Shown here: positions 1 to 5,011 of the stretch, piece by piece | Layout: every line of letters starts with the position of its first letter | How positions within the stretch are numbered: the stretch's first letter is position 1 | Source of the DNA: Bacillota bacterium | GTDB lineage: Bacteria; Bacillota; UBA4882; UBA8346 | Reading direction: 5' to 3' | Length of the DNA stretch: 5,011 nt | Assembly: GCA_003501365.1 (NCBI GenBank) | Contig: DNPP01000270.1 | Span: 1,814-6,824 of the forward strand | The notes under the pieces: model-generated | The model's input: only the letters and a program-made list of their open reading frames with translations | The model's database searches: none | Told to the model about the DNA's origin: nothing | Position numbers and translations under genes: made by a program

Positions 1-1352
1 AAGTCGAGAATCAATTGGGTTCTGGCGAGTGTTGACGGTCGACCTTCGACATGCAGACACCAATCGGGATGGGCCCGGTATAATTCGCTGTCGGGAGAAA
101 TCATCTCCGGCTCAAACCATAATCCAAATTGGAGTCCTTGCCGGGTGACCCGCGCAATTAATTCCTCAAGCCCTCCCGGAAGTTTTTCCCGGTTTACAAA
201 CCAGTCCCCTAAAGAATTTTTATCATCATTTCTTTTACCAAACCAACCATCGTCCAATACAAATAATTCAATGCCTAATTCTCCGGCAGTTTTGGCGATC
301 TTTTCAATCTTGTCGGCATTAAAATCAAAATAAGTGGCTTCCCAGTTATTGATCAAAATGGGTCGCTCTTGGTCCCGGTAAAGGCCCCGGCACAACCGGG
401 TGCGGTATAATTGATGGTAGGTTCGGGACATCCCTCCAAGGCCTTCCGATGAATAAACCATTACAACTTCGGGAGTTTGGAAAGATTGGCCCGGCTCCAG
501 CAACCAACTAAAATCAAAAGGGTTAATGCCTATGGCAATCCGGGCAGTTTTGAATTGATCCACTTCAACGTGGCCTAAAAAGCTTCCGCTATAGACCAAA
601 TTAAAACCAAACACGTCACCGTAATCTTCGCTCGTCTCCTTGCGGAGCAGCGCTAAAAAAGGATTATGTTGATGACTGCTGGAACCCCGACGGCTTTCGA
701 TACTTTGAGAACCTGTAAACAAAGGGCGTCGTTCCAACTGCCTTTCGCGGGCCCAGGCGCCTTCTAAATGCAATAGGTCAAAATCCGCATCGGCAAAATC
801 GATATTCATACTTAACGCCCGTAAGATTTTGGGCCGATCCGAACCATTGTTGATGAAACGAGCCGAACGGGTCAATACATTGCGGCTTTCATAAATTGTA
901 TAGGTTAAAAGAAGGGCTAACCCGCAAACCGGATCGTGGAATTCAATTTCGAGAGAAGTTGCCTCCTCATCGTTTTCAACATAAGTTGACGGAAGGCCCT
1001 CAAGGGCAGGTTTGCCATGGAAGATCCGATAACTCTGATATTGGAAATCCACTAGTGTGGAGCCGTCTCCAAGCTGAACCTGAAAGGCCGGCACCCGGAA
1101 ATCCGAGTTTCCGTATCCTGGGTATTCCTGGGGTAGAGTATCCAGAGAAAAGGAGGGATCGAGCGGATCAGGATTGGCGCAAAAAGAAGTACGTTCTGCA
1201 AATTGGAGTAAATAATCCAAATTCCCCATGCGCAGTCTTTTACCCCAATAGAGATGAGCTAAATATTTATCTTTGACAACTTGGATTGCATAACTCATCC
1301 CGTAGGATTGAAGGTGAAAGATATGATTGGACTGGTCATAGAAAATACTCAT
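1..1352 (-). CDS. aga: Alpha-galactosidase, glycoside hydrolase family 36 (3' end outside window)
   Basis: This gene encodes a cytoplasmic alpha-galactosidase that releases galactose from raffinose-type sugars or melibiose. The frame is open from ATG at 1352 to the window edge, giving 450 complete codons; family members are usually about 730 residues, so the C-terminal third is missing. The N-terminal beta-sandwich domain spans roughly residues 1-330. The (beta/alpha)8 barrel then begins with NNWEATYFDFN (335-345), followed by LFVLDDGWFGKRNDD (363-377), GDWFVN (382-387) and GLWFEPEMISPDSELYRAHP (410-429). These are hallmark GH36 stretches. The Asp pair at 367-368 matches the substrate-binding Asp pair known in the family. 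The nucleophile Asp should lie shortly beyond residue 450, out of view. There is no signal peptide. AAGGAGG at 1364-1358, five bases before ATG, fixes the start. It follows the permease gene by 37 bases with no terminator, so it is probably the last visible gene of the operon. Family is near certain; the exact sugar is inferred. Confidence 0.96.
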   Translation of the reverse strand, partial: MSIFYDQSNHIFHLQSYGMSYAIQVVKDKYLAHLYWGKRLRMGNLDYLLQFAERTSFCANPDPLDPSFSLDTLPQEYPGYGNSDFRVPAFQVQLGDGSTLVDFQYQSYRIFHGKPALEGLPSTYVENDEEATSLEIEFHDPVCGLALLLTYTIYESRNVLTRSARFINNGSDRPKILRALSMNIDFADADFDLLHLEGAWARERQLERRPLFTGSQSIESRRGSSSHQHNPFLALLRKETSEDYGDVFGFNLVYSGSFLGHVEVDQFKTARIAIGINPFDFSWLLEPGQSFQTPEVVMVYSSEGLGGMSRTYHQLYRTRLCRGLYRDQERPILINNWEATYFDFNADKIEKIAKTAGELGIELFVLDDGWFGKRNDDKNSLGDWFVNREKLPGGLEELIARVTRQGLQFGLWFEPEMISPDSELYRAHPDWCLHVEGRPSTLARTQLILD

Positions 1353-1389
1353 TTTTGCCTCCTTGAAAATAAGAAATTGTAGCGGGTGA

Positions 1390-2226
1390 TTATCGGTTAA
1401 CGCCTGAGAATTGAATTCCTTTAATAAACATCTTCTGGGCTAAGATCAGAATCAATAACATCGGTATTACTGCAATCATCACCGCAGCCATCAACGAATT
1501 CCACTGAACACTAAAGTATAGGCGAAAATCCGCCAATCCTACCGACAATACTTTTAAAGACTGGCTTTGGGTGACGACCAGCGGCCACATAAAACTGTTC
1601 CATTGCGCCACCAGTGTCATCACTCCCAAGGTAGCCAAGGCCGGTTTGCTCAAGGGCAACATGATCCGCCACCAAGTTTGGAAATATCCGGCGCCGTCAA
1701 TGGTGGCCGATTCGGAAAGTTCTTTGGGCAAAGTCATAAAAAACTGGCGCATTAAAAAAGTTCCAAATGCGTTGCCGAACATAAAAGGGACAATCAAGGC
1801 GTAATAAGTATTCACCCAATTCAATTTGATAATAATGTAATAAGCCGGAATCAGGGTCACTGCTGCCGGGACCATCATTGTCGCCAGATAAAGATAGAAT
1901 AAAATATTCTTACCCGGAAACTGCAGCTGTCCAAAGGCATACCCGGCGAGTCCACAGGAAATTAACGTCCCGATCAGGATAAACAAGGCGACAATTGCAG
2001 TATTAAAAAGGTATTGCTGCAGATTAAAACGTGACCAAGCAGTAAAATAAGCGGCGCTGGTTATTTTTTGGGGGATCAGGTTAAAGCCTGAAAAAACTTC
2101 AGAGGCATCCTTCAAGGAGGTTGAAAGCTGCCATAAAAGCGGGAACAGATAGATAAACAACAAGAAAATAATCAGCATATACAGCATAGACTTATGTAAT
2201 GATTGCCTTTGACCAAGAGTCAGCAT
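1390..2226 (-). CDS. ABC sugar transporter permease, CUT1 family, second subunit (MsmG/LacG/AraQ type)
   Basis: This 278-residue inner-membrane permease is one half of the channel that imports the sugar delivered by the binding protein. About six hydrophobic segments are visible, near residues 14-33, 72-99, 107-130, 139-160, 196-216 and 243-266. The cytoplasmic EAA loop, which docks the ATPase, is at about 169-195 (ELSESATIDGAG ... LPLSKP), with ESA in place of the usual EAA. WNSFMWPLVVT (209-219) and the C-terminal QKMFIKGIQFSGVNR are typical of the LacG/MsmG/AraQ branch. Length is normal. ATG at 2226 is preceded by GGGAGG at 2240-2235, eight bases away. It starts only 18 bases after the first permease ends, so the two are surely co-transcribed and form a heterodimer. 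Substrate cannot be read from the permease; alpha-galactosides are inferred from the downstream GH36 gene. Confidence 0.95.
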   Translation of the reverse strand: MLTLGQRQSLHKSMLYMLIIFLLFIYLFPLLWQLSTSLKDASEVFSGFNLIPQKITSAAYFTAWSRFNLQQYLFNTAIVALFILIGTLISCGLAGYAFGQLQFPGKNILFYLYLATMMVPAAVTLIPAYYIIIKLNWVNTYYALIVPFMFGNAFGTFLMRQFFMTLPKELSESATIDGAGYFQTWWRIMLPLSKPALATLGVMTLVAQWNSFMWPLVVTQSQSLKVLSVGLADFRLYFSVQWNSLMAAVMIAVIPMLLILILAQKMFIKGIQFSGVNR

Positions 2227-2244
2227 TGTCTTTTCCTCCCCAAA

Positions 2245-3171
2245 CTATGATAGGTCGTAATTAATACGGGAGCCGATGTATTTAAAGATAAAAAAAGTAC
2301 AAATAATGATGAAAATGAACAAAATTACTCCCATGGCACTGGCCGGTCCCATTTGTAAAAACTGAAAACCCTTTTGGTATAAATAAAGGTTAAAAACCCG
2401 GGATGCGTTGCCCGGACCACCATTGGTCATTGCAAACGGCAGGTCAAAGATTTGTAAAGTACTGATCATGTTCACCACCAAATCGTAGAAGAAAATTGGA
2501 CTGATGACCGGCACAGTGATCTTCCAAAACCGGGTCCAGTTATTGGCGCCATCGACTAAAGCAGCTTCATACAAATCCGGCGGTACAATTTGTAAGGCAG
2601 CCAAAAGTAAAATGATATGCCAGCCAAGAAATTCCCAAACATTGGTAGCAACGATTGACCATAGGGTGATGTCTTGCGATGTTATCCAACCAACCTTCGC
2701 TAAACCGATAAGTTCTAAAATATGATTGAGATATCCGAACTCTTTATTATAAATCCAGGTCCAGGTCAAACCAATTGCAACCGGCATACAGATCCACGGG
2801 GCAATAAATAAAGTCCGAAAGAGATTTAACCCTTTGAGCTTCTGATTAAGCAATATGGCAATTAGTAATGCTAAAAAGCTTTGGACCGGAACATTAACAA
2901 TCGTGAAAAGGATGGTCTTTTTTAGGGAAGTCCAAAAGATGGAATCCCGCAATAGAATTTTATAATTCAAGAGTCCCACCCATCTGGGGGCATTGATCAA
3001 ATCCCAATTGGTAAAACCGATATAGATAGTGACCAATATCGGAATCAGCATGAAGACGAAAAAGCGAAGAAAATTGGGCAGGATCATTAGATAACCCGCT
3101 AACCATTCCCGCCAATTTTTTTGAAAATTCAAATGACGGGGTTGGTCATTCCGAGAGACGCTAATACTCAT
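2245..3171 (-). CDS. ABC sugar transporter permease, CUT1 family, first subunit (MsmF/LacF/UgpA type)
   Basis: This 308-residue inner-membrane permease pairs with the permease encoded just downstream. After a polar N-terminus (1-22), about six membrane segments appear near residues 26-52, 85-108, 119-140, 168-194, 222-243 and 277-297. The EAA loop is well conserved at 202-225 (EAALVDGANNWTRFWKITVP then ISP) and would contact the ATPase. MTNGGPGNAS (248-257), before the last helix, is a signature of MalF/UgpA/LacF-like permeases. Length is normal. ATG at 3171 has GAGGAGG at 3183-3177, five bases upstream. That ribosome binding site directly abuts the T-tract of the hairpin at 3184-3227, so transcripts for this gene must read through it. 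The 73-base gap to the binding-protein gene is the largest inside the operon. Confidence 0.95.
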   Translation of the reverse strand: MSISVSRNDQPRHLNFQKNWREWLAGYLMILPNFLRFFVFMLIPILVTIYIGFTNWDLINAPRWVGLLNYKILLRDSIFWTSLKKTILFTIVNVPVQSFLALLIAILLNQKLKGLNLFRTLFIAPWICMPVAIGLTWTWIYNKEFGYLNHILELIGLAKVGWITSQDITLWSIVATNVWEFLGWHIILLLAALQIVPPDLYEAALVDGANNWTRFWKITVPVISPIFFYDLVVNMISTLQIFDLPFAMTNGGPGNASRVFNLYLYQKGFQFLQMGPASAMGVILFIFIIICTFFIFKYIGSRINYDLS

Positions 3172-3183
3172 GTTGCCCTCCTC

Positions 3184-3227
3184 AAAAAACGGGCGGGAAG
3201 CGCTACCTCAGCAAATTCCCGCCGTTT
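3184..3227 (-). terminator. Intra-operon hairpin with T-tract (partial terminator or mRNA stabiliser)
   Basis: In the transcript, AAACGGCGGGAA (3227-3216) pairs with TTCCCGCCCGTTT (3199-3187) to give a 12-bp stem with one bulged C. A run of six T (3189-3184) follows and overlaps the stem base. A small inner GCT/AGC stem (3212-3210 with 3204-3202) closes a five-base loop. This is the classic form of a rho-independent terminator. It lies between the binding-protein stop and the first permease, 18 bases after the stop codon. In sugar ABC operons such elements are known to leave the binding protein in excess over the permeases, by premature termination or by protecting the upstream mRNA. Which applies here cannot be told from sequence. 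Confidence 0.85.
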
Positions 3228-3244
3228 AGTTATTCGAAATTACT

Positions 3245-4540
3245 TCATTTAAGCAACGGTTGAATTTGATCCTTCATATTTTTTACAGCCTCTTTCACTG
3301 TCTGCGAACCGGAAAATACCATATCATATTCGCGGACAATGATGTCGTAAATTTGATTCCATTGGACGTGCATTGGCCAGGCGCCGGTTCTTTCCGTTTC
3401 GTCACTAAAGTATTTAATATGGGCGGGACCTTTTGCTTTGGTGGCAGCCAGATAAATCGGCATCAGTTTCGGAATGGCCGGGAAGCAAACTCCATATTGG
3501 GTGATGATCTTTTGTGAAGCCTCGCTGTCCATCCATTTGCACAATTTCCAGGCCTGGGCGGGATATTTGGTTTTGGCGAAAATATTGTGAGCCAGTCCGT
3601 TCATACAAGAATAACGCCCGGCAGGACCTTTCGGCAATAAGGCGATATCCCATTTTAAAGTACTGGTGGCCCGCGCATCCGACATCATCCAGGAACCTTG
3701 GGGACTCATTGCTACTTTACCGGCTTTGAACATTTCCCAACCATTGGAAGAGGTGGATGGAGCAACATTATACTTCGTAAACAAATCGGCCCAAAACTGC
3801 ATTGCTTCAACTGCCTTGGGTTGATCCAATAGAAATTTCGATCCGTAGGGTTTGTCAAGTACTCCGGTGGCTCCATTCATCCATACAAAATTCAACCAAC
3901 CGCATTGCATATTTGAGTCTCCGGTAATTGCAAGACCATATTGAGTAATTTTATTTTTATCAAAACCTTTTTCTGTAGCATTTTTACCATTTTCATCAAT
4001 AGTTAACTTTTGGGCAATTTGTAGGAATTCGCCGCCATCTTTTGGGTTCCAAGACAAATCCTCTGTAGGATAAGGAATTTTTGCTTTATCAAAGAGGTCT
4101 TTGTTATAGAAAATAGCGATGGTATCCCAATCTTTCGGAATTCCGAATTGTTTACCTTCATAATTCCAACTCTTGACCAAAGCCGGATAATAACTATTTA
4201 AATCAATTTTATCCTTTTTGATGTAAGAGGTAAGGTCCATTAAGGCCCCTTTGGTAATTAAACCGGAGAAATAAGCCAAGTGACCCCAAAAAACATCAGG
4301 AAGCGTCCCGGCAGCAACACCGGTGGTAATTTTGGTCCAATAATCATTCCAACCTACTAACTCCACTTTCACATCGATATCCGGGTTTTGTTTCATGAAT
4401 TCTTTAATGGAAGCCTCCATTGCCGGCATTTGGTTGCTGTCCCACAAAGCATACCGTAAAGTGACTTTTGGCGCAGCAAACACTGTAAAACTAGATAATA
4501 ACAATGCGACTACCAATAAAAATAAGAACCATTTCTTCAA
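3245..4540 (-). CDS. Extracellular sugar-binding protein of a CUT1 ABC transporter (SBP_bac_1 type)
   Basis: This 431-residue protein captures the sugar outside the cell membrane and hands it to the two permeases encoded downstream. Residues 1-22 form a signal peptide: MKKW, a hydrophobic core (about 5-21), then VFA before APKV. No Cys follows, so it looks like a signal peptidase I substrate and not a lipoprotein. The mature protein begins with a beta strand (VTLRYALWD, 26-34) and continues with features usual in this fold: PDVFWGHL (81-88), GIPKDWDTIAIFYNKDLFDK (133-152), WMNGATG (220-226) and FKAGKVAMSPQGSWM (271-285). Several exposed Trp residues suit stacking on sugar rings. The start is TTG at 4540, chosen because AAGGAGG lies at 4554-4548 and the signal peptide begins there. 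It is the first gene after the promoter at 4626-4598. Alpha-galactoside specificity is inferred from the GH36 gene; other oligosaccharides remain possible. Confidence 0.95.
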   Translation of the reverse strand: MKKWFLFLLVVALLLSSFTVFAAPKVTLRYALWDSNQMPAMEASIKEFMKQNPDIDVKVELVGWNDYWTKITTGVAAGTLPDVFWGHLAYFSGLITKGALMDLTSYIKKDKIDLNSYYPALVKSWNYEGKQFGIPKDWDTIAIFYNKDLFDKAKIPYPTEDLSWNPKDGGEFLQIAQKLTIDENGKNATEKGFDKNKITQYGLAITGDSNMQCGWLNFVWMNGATGVLDKPYGSKFLLDQPKAVEAMQFWADLFTKYNVAPSTSSNGWEMFKAGKVAMSPQGSWMMSDARATSTLKWDIALLPKGPAGRYSCMNGLAHNIFAKTKYPAQAWKLCKWMDSEASQKIITQYGVCFPAIPKLMPIYLAATKAKGPAHIKYFSDETERTGAWPMHVQWNQIYDIIVREYDMVFSGSQTVKEAVKNMKDQIQPLLK

Positions 4541-4547
4541 AACTATC

Positions 4548-4554
4548 CCTCCTT
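4548..4554 (-). promoter_or_regulatory. Ribosome binding site that fixes the TTG start of the binding-protein gene
   Basis: AAGGAGG reads on the minus strand here, a strong match to the Shine-Dalgarno consensus. It sits seven bases before the TTG codon at 4540-4538. No ATG in the same frame gives an intact signal peptide, so this site decides the start. Confidence 0.85.
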
Positions 4555-4571
4555 AAAATATTTTTCAGTTT

Positions 4572-4594
4572 GAATTAATCCAATGAATCAATTC
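4572..4594. promoter_or_regulatory. Dyad across the predicted transcription start (candidate operator)
   Basis: GAATTAAT (4572-4579) and ATCAATTC (4587-4594) form an inverted repeat with 7 of 8 positions paired and a 7-base gap. It begins about 4 bases downstream of the -10 box and overlaps the expected start of transcription near 4591. A repressor bound here would block initiation. In RNA the arms also pair fully if one G-U pair is allowed, so a weak 5' leader hairpin is the other reading. The sequence is AT-rich, so chance is a real possibility. No regulator family is recognised. Confidence 0.35.
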
Positions 4595-4597
4595 AGA

Positions 4598-4626
4598 CTT
4601 ATAATTAATTTGTAACATGAATTCAA
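4598..4626 (-). promoter_or_regulatory. Sigma-A-type promoter for the transporter/alpha-galactosidase operon
   Basis: On the minus strand, TTGAAT (4626-4621) is a 4/6 match to the -35 consensus and TATAAG (4603-4598) a 5/6 match to the -10 consensus. They are separated by exactly 17 bases. Transcription would start near 4591, giving a leader of about 50 bases before the TTG start codon at 4540. The position, spacing and lack of a better candidate nearby support it. Confidence 0.6.
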
Positions 4627-4643
4627 AAAAGAAACCATCAAAC

Positions 4644-4735
4644 AAAATTACGATTTGGAGGATGCTATTCGGGAATCGCAATTAAGATTTCTATGCAACG
4701 GAAAGGTGATCCGATCAGGAGTAAAAAATTACGAT
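4644..4735. repeat. Pair of 11-base direct repeats upstream of the promoter
   Basis: The word AAAATTACGAT occurs at 4644-4654 and again at 4725-4735, 81 bases apart, with partly similar bases after each copy. Both lie in the gap between the upstream gene and the promoter. They could be repeated binding sites for a regulator of the operon. The AT-rich background makes a chance match possible, but the central TTACGAT is not simple sequence. Confidence 0.35.
4664..4679. promoter_or_regulatory. Short dyad upstream of the -35 box (candidate regulator site)
   Basis: GCTATTCGGGAATCGC is an imperfect palindrome. ATTC (4667-4670) mirrors GAAT (4673-4676) around two G bases, and GC mirrors GC at the outer ends, with one mismatch on each arm. 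It lies about 38 bases upstream of the -35 box, a position suited to an activator or a second operator. A second perfect short dyad, TGATC-C-GATCA, is at 4707-4717. The rest of the gap between 4555 and 4750 shows no gene, RNA or recognisable catabolite-response element. Confidence 0.3.
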
Positions 4736-4750
4736 ATAGGTGTCTAAAAT

Positions 4751-5011
4751 TCAGCGTTTCTTTTTAAGCCGGCCGCTAAGTTGCATAATGTCTTCAATTT
4801 GTTGGTTGGTGGCATCAAGGGTTTCCTTTGGTTCAGCCCCCATGAGAATATCGTTCAAAGCTGCGCCAATAACCGGAATAAACTGCATTGCTTCGGGGAT
4901 ATTCGGCTTTTCGCGGGAAATGGCTAAAGATTGGGTAGCCACCGCAAAGGAACTATTCGGAGATTCAGAAGCATAATGCAGATTAATGGATGGCAAAGGA
5001 GTCGGGGCAAT
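4751..5011 (-). CDS. C-terminal end of a probable second ABC sugar-binding protein (5' end outside window)
   Basis: The frame is open from the window edge to TGA at 4753-4751, giving 86 visible codons; the start and most of the protein lie outside. A TTG codon at 4996 is internal to this open frame and has no reason to be the start. The visible part resembles the closing helices of SBP_bac_1-type proteins. FAVATQSLAISREKPNIPEA precedes a helix FIPVIGAALNDILMG, and then PKETLDATNQQIEDIM matches the usual final PKEAL-x(7)-I-x-x-I-(L/M) helix. The tail RLKKKR is strongly basic and extends past the usual end. The protein differs clearly from the C-terminus of the complete binding protein downstream, so it is not a simple duplicate. 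It is on the same strand, 210 bases upstream of that gene. Assignment rests on a short stretch and is inference from family pattern. Confidence 0.65.
   Translation of the reverse strand: MAPTPLPSINLHYASESPNSSFAVATQSLAISREKPNIPEAMQFIPVIGAALNDILMGAEPKETLDATNQQIEDIMQLSGRLKKKR

Noticed and set aside
37..44. Palindrome GGTCGACC
   Set aside because: It is a short 8-base dyad inside the GH36 coding sequence and has no context suggesting a regulatory role; expected by chance.
896..1276. A 126-codon open frame on the plus strand
   Set aside because: It lies wholly antisense to the alpha-galactosidase gene, has no clear ribosome binding site and a composition typical of a shadow frame. The minus-strand frame has unmistakable GH36 motifs.
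1..1352. Possibility that the alpha-galactosidase is broken by a frameshift
   Set aside because: Reading all 450 codons by hand gives an uninterrupted frame with family motifs in the right order and spacing. The gene is simply cut by the window edge.
1353..1389. Possible promoter or terminator between the second permease and the GH36 gene
   Set aside because: The 37-base gap holds only the ribosome binding site and AT-rich spacer; there is no hairpin and no paired -35/-10 boxes.
4627..4668. Possible terminator for the upstream gene (CATC...GATG arms before a T-rich run)
   Set aside because: The stem is short, interrupted by a mismatched internal loop and nearly without G-C pairs inside. The T-rich run is part of the -35 region. 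No convincing terminator separates the upstream gene from the operon, so read-through is possible.
1..5011. CRISPR arrays, insertion sequences, tRNA or rRNA genes, defence or mobile elements
   Set aside because: No spaced repeat arrays, transposase motifs, terminal inverted repeats or RNA gene signatures were seen; the window is nearly filled by the transporter and hydrolase genes.

Overview
The window carries one sugar-uptake and sugar-hydrolysis operon on the minus strand. It holds the 3' tail of a second transporter gene at the right-hand edge. Everything reads right to left. The sequence is moderately AT-rich, ribosome binding sites are strong AAGGAGG-type sites, and at least one gene starts with TTG. 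This suits a Bacillota-like bacterium. The complete solute-binding protein has a plain signal peptide ending in Ala rather than a lipobox Cys. That is unusual for a single-membrane Bacillota and hints at a diderm or otherwise atypical lineage. This taxonomic reading is inference only.

Layout in transcription order. At 5011-4751 is the C-terminal 86 residues of a protein that looks like the end of another ABC sugar-binding protein, with its start outside the window. From 4750 to 4555 is a regulatory gap with a good sigma-A-type promoter (TTGAAT, 17 bases, TATAAG), a dyad across the predicted start site, further short dyads and an 11-base direct repeat. At 4540-3245 is a complete CUT1-type solute-binding protein with a TTG start. 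At 3227-3184 is a hairpin followed by six T, a likely partial terminator or mRNA-stabilising element inside the operon. At 3171-2245 and 2226-1390 are the two membrane permeases. At 1352-1 are the first 450 residues of a cytoplasmic GH36 alpha-galactosidase, which runs off the left edge before its catalytic nucleophile.

Together the genes describe import of intact alpha-galactosides (raffinose, melibiose or stachyose type) followed by hydrolysis in the cytoplasm. The binding protein captures the sugar outside, the permease pair moves it across the membrane, and GH36 releases galactose. No ATPase gene lies in the visible part of the operon; many CUT1 systems share one ATPase encoded elsewhere. 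The window is mostly ordinary in gene content. The points worth a second look are regulatory (the internal terminator and the promoter-region dyads) and the tandem arrangement of two binding-protein genes.
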